The notes under the pieces were generated by a model. That model searched no databases, was not told the origin of the DNA, and saw nothing but the letters and a program-made list of their open reading frames with translations. Below, in pieces: positions 25,900-35,093 of a stretch of 64,000 bases of DNA (the stretch's first letter is position 1; every line of letters begins with the position of its first letter). The position numbers were made by a program, and so were the translations under genes. Source of the DNA: Falsiroseomonas tokyonensis (GTDB lineage Bacteria; Pseudomonadota; Alphaproteobacteria; Acetobacterales; Acetobacteraceae); the NCBI RefSeq assembly GCF_019024325.1, contig NZ_JAFNJS010000001.1:1054001-1118000 (forward strand). The letters run 5' to 3'.

Positions 25900-26394
25900 A
25901 TGAAGACGATGGACGAGCTGTTCCTGATGACCCTCAAGGACATCTACTACGCGGAACGCCAGATCCTGAAGGCGCTGCCCAAGATGGCCCGCGCGGCGCA
26001 TAGCGAGGAACTGAAGGAAGCCTTCAAGACGCACAAGGACCAGACCGAAGGCCAGGTGGAGCGCCTGCAGCAGGTGTTCCAGGTGCTCGGCAAGCGGGCG
26101 CAGGGCCAGACCTGCGAGGCGATCCAGGGCCTGATCCAGGAAGGCGAGGAGCTGCTCGAGGAATTCTCCGAGCCGAGCGCCGTGCGCGATGCGGGCCTGG
26201 TGGCGACCGCCCAGGCGGTCGAGCATTACGAGATGGCCCGCTACGGCACGCTGGTCACCTGGGCGGGGCTGCAGAAGCAGGACGAGATCGTGGCCTTGCT
26301 GCAGGCGACGCTCGATGAGGAGAAGGCCACCGACAAGCTGCTGACGCAGATGGCCACCAAGACCATCCACAAGGACGTGCTGAAGGCGGCCTGA
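25900..26394 (+). CDS. DUF892 (YciE/YciF) ferritin-like protein
   Basis: A 164-residue four-helix bundle protein of the YciF family. It opens MDELFLMTLKDIYYAERQIL and carries ferritin-like metal ligands in the paired E-x2-H segments (DQTEGQVERL and AVEHYEMARYGTL). Family members are induced by osmotic and oxidative stress and have a di-metal fold without proven catalysis. It lies 23 bases before ku and probably starts the ku-ligD transcription unit. Confidence 0.92.
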   Translation: MKTMDELFLMTLKDIYYAERQILKALPKMARAAHSEELKEAFKTHKDQTEGQVERLQQVFQVLGKRAQGQTCEAIQGLIQEGEELLEEFSEPSAVRDAGLVATAQAVEHYEMARYGTLVTWAGLQKQDEIVALLQATLDEEKATDKLLTQMATKTIHKDVLKAA

Positions 26395-26417
26395 CGGCAG
26401 GCAGGGGAGCGGGGCAT

Positions 26418-27353
26418 ATGGCGGCGCGGCCGAGCTGGGGCGGACATCTGCGGCTGTCGCTGGTGTCCTGCCCCGTTTCCCTGTTCCCGGCGACGACCAG
26501 CGCGCATGACGTGCGCTTCCACCTGATCAATCCCGAGACCGGCAATCGCATCCGCACCAAGGTCTTCGATGCGGATGGGGAGGAGGTGGAGCGCAAGGAC
26601 CTGGTGCGCGGTTACGAGATCGAGAAGGACGAATACATCCTGCTGACGGATGAGGAGATCAAATCCGTCCGGCTGGAATCGACGCGCACCATCGACATCG
26701 AGCGCTTCGTCGATGCGGCGGCGATCGACCGCATCTTCTGGAACGAACCCTACTACCTGGTGCCCGACGGCAAGGCCGGCGTGGATGCCTTCATGGTGAT
26801 CCGCACCGCCATGGAACAGGCTGGAAAGGTGGCGCTGGCGCGCGTCGTGATGGGCACGCGGGAGCGGATCGTGGCGATCGAGCCGCGTGGCGACGGGATG
26901 CTGGTGACCACGCTGCGCACGCGCGACGAGGTGCGCGAGGCGGAGGAGTATTTCGAAGATATCCCGAACCGCAAGGCGGATGCCGGGATGATCGAGATCG
27001 CCGAGCGCATCATCGCCCAGAAGGCCGGACCCTTCGACCCCTCCGAATTCACCGATCGCTACGAGGAGGCGCTGCGCGCGCTGATCGAGAGCAAGCGTGA
27101 CGGCGATGGCGGCGGCACCAAGGCCCCGCCGCCGCGCGAGGACAATGTGATCGACCTGATGGAGGCGCTGCGGCGCAGCCTGGAGGGTTCGTCCGGCAAG
27201 GCGGCGCCGGAGAAGGTGGCGGCGCGCGCCAAGGCGAAGCCGGCAGCCAAGGCGGCCGCGAAGCCCGCGGCGAAATCCAAGGCGCCGGCCAAGAGCCCCG
27301 CCAAGTCTCCCCCGAAGAAGGCGCCGCCGCGCAAGCGCGCCGCGTCCCGCTGA
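26418..27353 (+). CDS. ku: Non-homologous end joining protein Ku
   Basis: The bacterial Ku homodimer binds DNA ends and recruits LigD. The 311-residue protein has the core Ku bridge region (GGHLRLSLVSCPVSLFPA, KDLVRGYEIEKDEYILLTDE, PYYLVPDGKAGVDAF) and the C-terminal LigD-interacting segment. Beyond residue 255 is a Lys/Ala/Pro-rich tail (AKAKPAAKAAAKPAAKSKA and on) that probably binds DNA nonspecifically. The stop overlaps the ligD ATG as TGATG. Confidence 0.96.
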   Translation: MAARPSWGGHLRLSLVSCPVSLFPATTSAHDVRFHLINPETGNRIRTKVFDADGEEVERKDLVRGYEIEKDEYILLTDEEIKSVRLESTRTIDIERFVDAAAIDRIFWNEPYYLVPDGKAGVDAFMVIRTAMEQAGKVALARVVMGTRERIVAIEPRGDGMLVTTLRTRDEVREAEEYFEDIPNRKADAGMIEIAERIIAQKAGPFDPSEFTDRYEEALRALIESKRDGDGGGTKAPPPREDNVIDLMEALRRSLEGSSGKAAPEKVAARAKAKPAAKAAAKPAAKSKAPAKSPAKSPPKKAPPRKRAASR

Positions 27354-29917
27354 TGCCGGTCGCCGGCGATTCGCTGCAGGCCTATCGCGCCAAGCGCAAT
27401 TTCGGCCGCACGCAGGAGCCGCAGGGAAGCCTGGCGAAGCAGGGCGAGCGGCTGAGCTTCGTGGTGCAGCGGCATGATGCGACGCGGCTGCATTACGACC
27501 TGCGCCTGGAATGGGGCGGCGTGCTGAAGTCCTGGGCCGTCACCCGCGGCCCCTCCCTCGATCCCGCCGACAAGCGCCTGGCGGTGGAGGTCGAGGATCA
27601 TCCGCTGGACTATGGCAGCTTCGAAGGCACGATCCCGAAGGCCGAATATGGCGGCGGCACGGTGCAGCTGTTCGACCGCGGCCTTTGGGCGCCGCTGAAC
27701 CCGGACAGCGTGGATGAAGACCTGGCCAAGGGGGAATTGAAATTCGTCTTGGCGGGGGAGCGGCTGAAGGGCGGCTTCGTGCTGGTGCGGATGAAGCCGC
27801 GCCGCGGCGCGAAGCCGGAACCTCGCCACAACTGGCTGCTGATCAAGGAGAAGGACAGCATGGCGACGCCCGGCGCGGGCGATGCCGTCCTGCGGGCCGA
27901 AACCTCCATCGCCAGCGGCCGCACCCTGGCGGAGATCGCCAAGGGCGCGGCGCCACCGGCGAAGCCGGCCGCGAAGGCGAAGGCCGCGCCGAAGACGAAG
28001 GTCGAGCCAAAGCCGGCGCCGAAGACGAAGGCCGCACCCAAGGCCAAGGCCAGCGCGGCCGTGCCGCGTTTCGTCGAACCGCAGCTCTGCCGCCTCGTCT
28101 CCGCCCCACCGGCCGGCAAGGACTGGCTGCATGAGCTGAAGATAGACGGCTACCGCCTGCAGCTGCGCATCGAGGGTGGCCGCGCCACGCTGCGCACGCG
28201 CACCGGCCTCGACTGGACCGATCGCTTTCCCGCCATCGCGGAGGCGGCCAAGGCCCTGCCGGATGCGCTGATCGACGGAGAGGCGGCGGCGCTGGATGCG
28301 CAGGGCCAGCCGCATTTCCCGACGCTGCAGGGCTTCCTCTCCGGCACCAACACCGCGCCGCTGGTCTTCTTCGCCTTCGACCTGCTGCAGGACGGCACGC
28401 GCGACCTGCGCGGCGAACCCCTGGAGGCACGCAAGGCGGCATTGAGGAAAATGCTGCCGGCGAAGGGCGCCGTGCTGCGCTACCTGGAGCATTTCCCCGC
28501 ACCGGGAGAGGCCGTGCTCGCCTCCGCCTGCCGGCTGGAGATGGAGGGCATCGTCTCCAAGCGCCGCGACGCGCCCTATGCCTCCGGCCGCGGCGACAGT
28601 TGGGTGAAGTCGAAGTGCCGCGGCCGGGATGAATTCGTCATCGGCGGTTTCAGCCGGGGCGTGCGCGGGCATGGGCTCGGCGCGCTGCTGGTCGGCGCCT
28701 GGCGGGACGGCAAGCTGGCCTATCTCGGCCGCGTCGGCACCGGCTATTCGGCGGCCACCGCGACCGACCTGGTGTCCCGCCTCACGCCCCTCGAACGCCG
28801 CGGCAGCGCCTTCACCGGCAAGCCCGCCAAGACCAGCGACGTGGTCTGGGTGAAGCCTGAGCTGGTGGCGGAGGTCGCCTATGGCGGCTGGACCGAGGAA
28901 GGCCTGCTGCGCCATGCCAGCTTCCAGGGGCTGCGGGAGGACAAGCCGGCGAAATCGGTGACGCCGCCGCCCGAGCCGGAGGCGCCCGCCGCGCCGCGGA
29001 CCAGGCCCGCGGCGAAAGCCCCCTTGGGCATGAGCCACCCGGACCGCGTGCTGTGGCCGGAGACGGCCAAGACGCCGGCGCTGACCAAGGCGGATCTCGC
29101 CGCCTATTTTGATCGTTTTGCCGATCGCATCCTGGCGCATGTCGCGGGACGGCCGCTGTCGCTGCTGCGGGCGCCGGATGGCATCACCGGCGGGCTGTTC
29201 TTCCAGCGCCATGCGATGCCCGGCCAGTCGCCCCTGATCGGCGCCGTGCAGGTGGAGGGCCAGGCCAAGCCCTATATGCGCATCGACGATGCCGCCGGCC
29301 TTGCCGCGCTGGCGCAGGTCTCGGCGGTGGAGCTGCATCCCTGGGGCGCGAAGGCGGATGCGCCCGGCGTGCCGGACCGGCTGGTCTTCGACCTCGACCC
29401 GGATGAGGGCATTCCCTTCGATCGCGTGCTGGATGGCGCGCGGGAACTGCGCGAGCGCATCCAGGCGCTGGGCCTCGCGCCCTTCGCCCGCGTCACCGGC
29501 GGCAAGGGGCTGCATGTGGTGGTGCCGCTGGCGCCGCCGAAGGGCAAGGGCGGCCCCGGCTGGCCCGAGGCCAAGGGTTTTGCCCGCCTGGTCTGCGCGA
29601 TGATGGAGCGGGATGCGCCGAAGCTCTACACCACGACGCTGGCCAAGAAGGCGCGCAAGGGCCGCATCTTCCTCGACTACCTGCGCAACGACCGGCTTTC
29701 CACCGCCATTGCCAGCTGGTCGCCGCGCGCGCGGCCCGGCGCGCCGGTGGCCTGTCCGATTCCCTGGTCGGCGGTGAAGAAGGGGCTGGACCCCGCCGGC
29801 TGGACCCTCGCCGGTCTGCTGGCCGCGAAGAAGATGCCGGCCGATCCCTGGGCGGATTTCGCCGCCGCCGCTGGCAGCCTGCGGGACGCCATCGAGAAGG
29901 TCTCCCGCGCCGCATGA
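27353..29917 (+). CDS. ligD: ATP-dependent DNA ligase LigD
   Basis: The multifunctional end-joining enzyme. Order of domains in the 854 residues: 3'-phosphoesterase (about 10-165, RHDATRLHYDLRLEWGG), a Lys/Ala/Pro linker (190-235), ATP-dependent ligase (about 240-550, adenylated Lys263 in ELKIDGYRLQL), and an archaeo-eukaryotic primase-type polymerase (about 565-850, SHPDRVLWPE, DLDPDEG). This is the phosphoesterase-ligase-polymerase order common in proteobacteria. It is coupled to ku at the start and overlaps actA by ATGA at the end, which is unusual. Confidence 0.96.
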   Translation: MPVAGDSLQAYRAKRNFGRTQEPQGSLAKQGERLSFVVQRHDATRLHYDLRLEWGGVLKSWAVTRGPSLDPADKRLAVEVEDHPLDYGSFEGTIPKAEYGGGTVQLFDRGLWAPLNPDSVDEDLAKGELKFVLAGERLKGGFVLVRMKPRRGAKPEPRHNWLLIKEKDSMATPGAGDAVLRAETSIASGRTLAEIAKGAAPPAKPAAKAKAAPKTKVEPKPAPKTKAAPKAKASAAVPRFVEPQLCRLVSAPPAGKDWLHELKIDGYRLQLRIEGGRATLRTRTGLDWTDRFPAIAEAAKALPDALIDGEAAALDAQGQPHFPTLQGFLSGTNTAPLVFFAFDLLQDGTRDLRGEPLEARKAALRKMLPAKGAVLRYLEHFPAPGEAVLASACRLEMEGIVSKRRDAPYASGRGDSWVKSKCRGRDEFVIGGFSRGVRGHGLGALLVGAWRDGKLAYLGRVGTGYSAATATDLVSRLTPLERRGSAFTGKPAKTSDVVWVKPELVAEVAYGGWTEEGLLRHASFQGLREDKPAKSVTPPPEPEAPAAPRTRPAAKAPLGMSHPDRVLWPETAKTPALTKADLAAYFDRFADRILAHVAGRPLSLLRAPDGITGGLFFQRHAMPGQSPLIGAVQVEGQAKPYMRIDDAAGLAALAQVSAVELHPWGAKADAPGVPDRLVFDLDPDEGIPFDRVLDGARELRERIQALGLAPFARVTGGKGLHVVVPLAPPKGKGGPGWPEAKGFARLVCAMMERDAPKLYTTTLAKKARKGRIFLDYLRNDRLSTAIASWSPRARPGAPVACPIPWSAVKKGLDPAGWTLAGLLAAKKMPADPWADFAAAAGSLRDAIEKVSRAA

Positions 29918-30519
29918 AACAGCTCTTCTCCCCGCGCGCCGACCGCCTGCTGCGCGGCTTCGGCATCATCGGCGCCGCCGCGCTGGTGCTGGCGGCCACC
30001 GTCGGCTTCGCCCTCAGCCGTTCGGATGGCACCTGGGGCGTCGGCACGCCGGCCGCGCAACCCATTCCCTTCAGCCACGCCATCCATGCCGGCCAGATCG
30101 GGCTGGACTGCCGCTACTGCCATGCGGGGGTCGAGCAGGCGGCCGATGCCGGCATGCCCACGGCCGAGACCTGCCTCGGCTGCCACAGCCAGGTCTGGAA
30201 CGTCTCCGCGCAATTCGCGCCGCTGCAGACGGCGCTGGCGCTGGGCAGGCCCGTCACCTGGTCCTCCGTGCATCGGCTGCCGGAACATGTGCGCTTCCAG
30301 CACGCGGCGCATATCGGCGCCGGCGTCACCTGCGCGCAGTGCCACGGCCCGGTGGAGACCATGGCGCGCACGGTGAAGACCGAAACGCAGTCCATGGGCT
30401 GGTGCCTGGATTGCCACCGGGAGGCGACGCCGCAATCCGCTTCCCTGGTGGCGGCCAGCCATGCGCAATTCGGAGTCGAGGTGCCGCCGCTGGCCAATTG
30501 CTCCACCTGCCATCGCTGA
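29914..30519 (+). CDS. actA: Pentaheme cytochrome c, alternative complex III subunit ActA
   Basis: A 201-residue membrane-anchored cytochrome with five CXXCH sites (Cys66, Cys87, Cys140, Cys164, Cys196) and one N-terminal helix (about 16-34). ActA is the pentaheme subunit of alternative complex III, which oxidises quinol and passes electrons to cytochrome c or directly to an oxidase. The histidine-rich FSHAIHAGQIGLDCRYCH region matches that family. Its ATG sits inside the last codons of ligD (ATGA). The rest of the complex is at 35094-41080. Confidence 0.88.
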   Translation: MKQLFSPRADRLLRGFGIIGAAALVLAATVGFALSRSDGTWGVGTPAAQPIPFSHAIHAGQIGLDCRYCHAGVEQAADAGMPTAETCLGCHSQVWNVSAQFAPLQTALALGRPVTWSSVHRLPEHVRFQHAAHIGAGVTCAQCHGPVETMARTVKTETQSMGWCLDCHREATPQSASLVAASHAQFGVEVPPLANCSTCHR

Positions 30520-30577
30520 TCCGCACGGAACCGTCCCGGGCACACCGCGTTGCCCGATCAAGGACGGGGGATGCTGC

Positions 30578-31579
30578 ATGTCGGAGACGCCGGGACGCTG
30601 CCGGGCCGCCTTGAGCCTGGGCGGCGCTTGCCTGCTGCTCGCCGCCTGCAGCGGCGTGCAGACGCCGCTCGACCCCATGGGCGACCATGCGGCGCGCATC
30701 GCCGTGCTCACCTGGGTGCTGTTCATCGGCGGCACCGCCATCTTCGTCCTGGTGATGGGCCTGCTGGTCTTCGCGCTGATCGCCCCCGCGCGCGTGCGCC
30801 AGGCCTTCGGCAACCGCCGCTTCGTGGTCGGCGGCGGCATCATCTTCCCCACCGTCACGCTGATCGCGCTGCTGGTCTACAGCCTCGGCGTTTCCCGCGC
30901 CGTGGTGCTGCCGACCAGCGACAACCCGCTGCGCATCGAGGTGATCGGCCGGCAATACTGGTGGGAAGTGCGCTACCCGGATGCGGGCGAAGGCGCCGTC
31001 ACCGCCAACGAACTCCGCCTGCCGGTGGGACGGGAGGTGGAGCTGCTGCTCTCCTCCGGCGACGTCATCCACAGCCTCTGGATCCCGAATCTGCACGGCA
31101 AGATGGATATGATTCCGGGCCGGGTGAACCGCCAGCGCATCCGCGCCGACCGGCCCGGCGTGATGCGCGGGCAATGCACCGAATTCTGCGGCGTTCAGCA
31201 TACGCTGATGGCCTTCTATGCGGTGGCGCAGGAACCGGCGGAATTCGACGCCTGGCTGGCCCTGCAGCGCGCGCCCATCCCGCCGCCTGCTACGCCCGAA
31301 CAGGCGCGCGGCATGCAGGTGTTTGGCGAGGCCGGCTGCGGTGCCTGCCATACGGTGCGCGGCACGGAATGGCAGGCGAAGCTGGGGCCGGACCTGTCCC
31401 GCATCGGCTCGCGCCTCTCGCTCGCCGCGGGCGCGCTGGAGAATCATCGCGGCACGCTGGCCGGCTGGGTCGCCGGCGCGCAGGACATCAAGCCGGGCAA
31501 TGCCATGCCCGCCTTCGGCCGGTCCATTCCGGGCGATGATCTGCTCGCGGTCGCGGCCTGGATGGAGTCGCTGCGGTGA
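30578..31579 (+). CDS. ctaC: Cytochrome c oxidase subunit II with fused cytochrome c
   Basis: A 333-residue lipoprotein-type subunit II. It has a lipobox (LLLAAC, Cys24), two membrane helices, and the CuA domain with His165 and the block GQCTEFCGVQHTLM (Cys200, Cys204, His208, Met211). The C-terminal cytochrome c domain holds CGACH (254-258), making a caa3-type subunit. It accepts electrons from complex III or cytochrome c at the periplasmic face. The start at 30578 follows GGACGGGGG. It overlaps the subunit I gene by GTGA. Confidence 0.93.
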   Translation: MSETPGRCRAALSLGGACLLLAACSGVQTPLDPMGDHAARIAVLTWVLFIGGTAIFVLVMGLLVFALIAPARVRQAFGNRRFVVGGGIIFPTVTLIALLVYSLGVSRAVVLPTSDNPLRIEVIGRQYWWEVRYPDAGEGAVTANELRLPVGREVELLLSSGDVIHSLWIPNLHGKMDMIPGRVNRQRIRADRPGVMRGQCTEFCGVQHTLMAFYAVAQEPAEFDAWLALQRAPIPPPATPEQARGMQVFGEAGCGACHTVRGTEWQAKLGPDLSRIGSRLSLAAGALENHRGTLAGWVAGAQDIKPGNAMPAFGRSIPGDDLLAVAAWMESLR

Positions 31580-34107
31580 GCGACATCCCGACCCCCAATG
31601 CGCTGCCGCGGCCCGAGGCCGAACTCGCCGAGCTGAAGCGCATCTGGCGCCAGCCGCCGGGCTGGCGCGCGCTCTCGGAGGTGAACAACGGCCTCATCGG
31701 CCCGCTCTTCATCGCCACCGCGCTGCTGTTCTTCCTGCTGGCCGGCCTGCTGGGGCTGGTGATCCGCGCGCAGCTGGCCTTTCCGGGGCTGACGCTGGTG
31801 AACCCGGATACCTACAACCAAGTCTTCACCATGCATGGCACGGTGATGATGTTCCTCTTCGCCGTGCCGGCGGTGGAGGCGGTGGCGATCGCGCTGCTGC
31901 CCTCGATGCTCGGCGCGCGCGAACTGCCGTTTCCGCGGCTCGGCGCCTATGCCTTCCTGATCTACCTGATCGGCGGGCTGCTGTTCTACGCCAGCATCTT
32001 CTTCGGCATCGCGCCCGATGGCGGCTGGTTCATGTATCCGCCGCTGACCAGCAAGGCCTATTCGCCCGGCATCAACACGGACATGTACCTGCTGGGCATC
32101 GGCTTCATCGAGATCAGCGCGATCGCCGGCGCCATCGAGTTGATCGTCGGCATCCTGCGCTGCCGCGCGCCGGGCATGACGCTGGGGCGCATGCCGATCT
32201 ATGCCTGGGGCATCCTGGTATTTGCCGCCATGGTGATCTTCGCCTTCCCGGCGGTGATCATCGCCAGCACGCTGCTGGAACTGGAACGCGCCTTCGACTG
32301 GCCCTTCTTCCTGCCGGAACGCGGCGGCGACCCGATGCTGTGGCAGCACCTGTTCTGGTTCTTCGGCCATCCGGAAGTCTACGTCATCTTCCTGCCGGCG
32401 GCGGCCATGGTCTCCATGATCGTTCCGGCCATGGCGCAGGCGCGGCTGGTTGCGCATTCCATGGTGGTCACGGCGCTGGTGGGCACCGGCTTCCTCAGCT
32501 TCGGGCTGTGGGTGCACCATATGTACACCACGGGCATTCCGCCGCTGTCGCTGTCCTTCTTCGCCGCCGCGGGCTTTGCCGTCTCCATCCCCTCCGGCCT
32601 TCAGGTCTTCGCCTGGATCGCGACCTTCGCCAGTGCGGGCAAGCGCATCCGCTTCACCACGCCGGCGCTGTTCATCCTGGGCTTCCTGTTCATCTTCACC
32701 CTCGGCGGGCTGACCGGCGTCATGGTCTCCGTCACCCCCTTCGACTGGCAGGCGCACGACACCTATTTCATCGTCGCCCATCTGCACTACGTGCTGATCG
32801 GCGGCATGGTCTTCCCGCTGTTCTCGGCGCTGTACTACTGGGCGCCGGCGCTCGGCAGCCAGCTGTCGGAGCGGCTGGGCAAGACCGCCTTCTGGCTGCT
32901 GTTCCTCGGCACCAACCTGACCTTCTTCCCGATGCATATCAGCGGCTTCATGGGCATGCCGCGGCGCATCTACACCTTCCCCTCCGGCTTCGGGCTGGAG
33001 CTGTGGAACCTGCTCTCCTCGATCGGCGCGGCGATGTTCGCGGCGGGCGCGCTGGTGCTGCTGGTGGATGTGGTGAAGAACTTTCGGATCGGCGGGCAGG
33101 AGGGGCAGGAGAACACCTGGAACGCCGGCACCATGGAATGGCTCGACAGCCCCGAATACGGGCTGCGCAGCATCCCGCTGGTGCGCGACCGCTACCCGCT
33201 GTGGCACGACCCCGACCTGAAGCGGCAGGTGGAGGCGGGCGGCCATTTCCTGCCCTTTGCCGCAACAGGGCGGCGGGAGGCGCTGATCGGCAGCCCGGCG
33301 GAGGCGACGCCGCAATACATCGCCTTCGTCGCCGGGCCCGGCTGGGGACATGTGGTGGCCGCCGTCGGCACCGCAGGCTTCTTCCTCGCGCTGACCGGGC
33401 CCTTCCTGATCCCGGCGGCGGTCTTCTTCCTGATCGCGCTGGCCGGCTTCATCGGCTGGGTCTGGCACGGCACGGATTTCGGCCCTGTGGGGCCGGAGCG
33501 CGTGGATATCGGCGGCGGCATCGTGCTGCCGACGCATGCGACGGGTCCCGTCACCACCTCCTGGTGGGCGATGGTCTGCACCATGCTGGTCAGCGGCACC
33601 TCCTATGCCTGCCTGATCGGCAGTTACCTGTTCCTCTGGCTGGTGAATGGCGATGCCATGTGGCCGCCGGCGGGGCAGGGCCTGCCGGCGCTGGGCTGGG
33701 GCGTCACGGCGCTGGCGCTCTATGGCGGCGCGGCGCTGTCGCTGGTCGTGGCCTCCGCCACGCTGCACGATGGCCGCGGCTGGACCCACCGGTTGGCGCT
33801 GCTGGCGGGGCTGGGTCTGCTGACGGCCGGGATGCTGGCGGATGGCTGGGCGCTGTGGCAGGGGCCGATCTGGCCGACCCTGCATGCCTATGGCGCCAGC
33901 GCCTGGGGGCTGTTCGTCTGGCAGGTGGCGCATGTCCTGATCGCGCTGCTGATGGGCAGCTACACGCTGGCGCGGTCGCTGGCCGGCAAGCTGGGCGGGC
34001 AGCGGCGCCTGACCTTGGACAATACCCGCCTGTTCTGGCTCTACACGGTGGCGCAGGGTGCGGTGGGCATCGTGCTGCTGCACGGCTTCCCGAGGCTGCT
34101 GCCATGA
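31576..34107 (+). CDS. ctaD: Cytochrome c oxidase subunit I-III fusion
   Basis: An 843-residue heme-copper oxidase. Subunit I (about 35-500) has heme ligands His87 and His404, CuB ligands His265, His314, His315, the HPEVY motif with Glu267 and Tyr269, and GMPRR. The region 645-843 is a subunit III-like bundle. Two proton-channel positions are odd: the K-channel Lys of the usual T-G-I-K-V-F motif is Gln343 (PSGLQVF), and the D-channel entrance Asp in A-P-D-M-A-F-P-R-L is Glu116 (ARELPFPRL). The GTG start at 31576 overlaps the subunit II stop. Confidence 0.92.
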   Translation: MSDIPTPNALPRPEAELAELKRIWRQPPGWRALSEVNNGLIGPLFIATALLFFLLAGLLGLVIRAQLAFPGLTLVNPDTYNQVFTMHGTVMMFLFAVPAVEAVAIALLPSMLGARELPFPRLGAYAFLIYLIGGLLFYASIFFGIAPDGGWFMYPPLTSKAYSPGINTDMYLLGIGFIEISAIAGAIELIVGILRCRAPGMTLGRMPIYAWGILVFAAMVIFAFPAVIIASTLLELERAFDWPFFLPERGGDPMLWQHLFWFFGHPEVYVIFLPAAAMVSMIVPAMAQARLVAHSMVVTALVGTGFLSFGLWVHHMYTTGIPPLSLSFFAAAGFAVSIPSGLQVFAWIATFASAGKRIRFTTPALFILGFLFIFTLGGLTGVMVSVTPFDWQAHDTYFIVAHLHYVLIGGMVFPLFSALYYWAPALGSQLSERLGKTAFWLLFLGTNLTFFPMHISGFMGMPRRIYTFPSGFGLELWNLLSSIGAAMFAAGALVLLVDVVKNFRIGGQEGQENTWNAGTMEWLDSPEYGLRSIPLVRDRYPLWHDPDLKRQVEAGGHFLPFAATGRREALIGSPAEATPQYIAFVAGPGWGHVVAAVGTAGFFLALTGPFLIPAAVFFLIALAGFIGWVWHGTDFGPVGPERVDIGGGIVLPTHATGPVTTSWWAMVCTMLVSGTSYACLIGSYLFLWLVNGDAMWPPAGQGLPALGWGVTALALYGGAALSLVVASATLHDGRGWTHRLALLAGLGLLTAGMLADGWALWQGPIWPTLHAYGASAWGLFVWQVAHVLIALLMGSYTLARSLAGKLGGQRRLTLDNTRLFWLYTVAQGAVGIVLLHGFPRLLP

Positions 34108-34493
34108 GCGGCCATGCCGCGTCGCGCGGACCGCGCGCCACCGTCGCCGTGCTGGCCAGCGCCGGGGGCCTGGCGCTCTGGGCGCTGCATTTCACGCTGA
34201 TCTACGCGATCAACGCTTTCGCCTGCGAGCGGGGCTACGAGGGTGCGCGCCTGCTCGGCCTGCCCTGGGTGCCCATGATGATCGGCCTGGCGACGCTGGT
34301 GGTGGCGGTGCCGCTGCTGCTGATCCTGCGCGGTGCGACGCGCGGCCTGGGTGGCCCGGTGACCGAAGGCGGCCAGGCGGAGCCGCGCTTCACCAGCTGG
34401 TTCGCCGCCGCGGTCGCCGGCTATTCGCTGCTGGCCGTGCTGTTCCAGGCGGCGCCGTCGCTGGTGCTGCCGGCCTGCGGCGTGGGCTACTGA
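34104..34493 (+). CDS. Small membrane protein of the oxidase operon
   Basis: A 129-residue protein with three predicted helices (about 14-36, 52-75 and 97-120) and no cofactor motifs. It overlaps the oxidase I-III stop by ATGA, so it is the last gene of that unit and probably an oxidase accessory or assembly subunit. I do not recognise a named family. Its end overlaps by seven bases the convergent cytochrome c gene. Confidence 0.72.
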   Translation: MSGHAASRGPRATVAVLASAGGLALWALHFTLIYAINAFACERGYEGARLLGLPWVPMMIGLATLVVAVPLLLILRGATRGLGGPVTEGGQAEPRFTSWFAAAVAGYSLLAVLFQAAPSLVLPACGVGY

Positions 34494-34990
34494 CCCAGGG
34501 GCCGCCCCTCCGGCCGGTCCAGCCGCGGGCGGATGCGCGGCTCCGGCCGCGTCCCGGCCTCGCCCTGTGCCAGGGGCTGGCCCGGCGGCACATCCGGCGC
34601 CTGGCCCAGCGTGTAGAGATAGGCGGCGATGTCCAGCGCCTCATCCTGCTGCAGCGGCAGCGCCGGCATGGCGGAGCCGGGCGAGACCGCCTGCGGGTTC
34701 TGCAGGAAGGCCACCAGGTTCTGGGGCGCATTGGGCAGCCGCCCGGCCACATAGCCGCGCCGTGCCCATTCCATCAGCGGCGGGCCGACCCAGGCGACCG
34801 CGCCCTCGATGCCCGGGATCACATGGCAGGCGCCGCAGCCATGGGCGGCGATGGCGATGCGTCCGCGCGCCGGATCCCCGCCCGCGACCCGCAGCTCGGC
34901 CGGCACCGCCTCCTCCCCACAGGCCGCGAGCAGCAGGGCGCCGGCGGCGAGCAGGGCGGGCAGCGCGGGGCCGCGAGGGGGCTGGGACAT
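34487..34990 (-). CDS. Cytochrome c lipoprotein
   Basis: A 167-residue lipoprotein (lipobox LLLAAC, Cys24) with one class I heme site, GCGACHVIPG (Cys52, Cys55, His56), and a likely Met ligand in SPGSAMPALP (Met108). The C-terminal 35 residues are Pro/Arg-rich. It lies on the opposite strand between the oxidase genes and actB and is divergent from actB. It may shuttle electrons between complex III and the oxidase. The ATG at 34990 gives the signal peptide; a longer frame to 35095 would cross into the actB start. Confidence 0.85.
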   Translation of the reverse strand: MSQPPRGPALPALLAAGALLLAACGEEAVPAELRVAGGDPARGRIAIAAHGCGACHVIPGIEGAVAWVGPPLMEWARRGYVAGRLPNAPQNLVAFLQNPQAVSPGSAMPALPLQQDEALDIAAYLYTLGQAPDVPPGQPLAQGEAGTRPEPRIRPRLDRPEGRPLGQ

Positions 34991-35093
34991 GCGGGGGCAA
35001 CGTGGAAAGGCCCGACGCGGTTGCAGCGGTGGGGAACCAAAGCCGCGCTGGGGCGTAGCCCGGATACGGCGCGACCATCCATCCGGAGCCATC

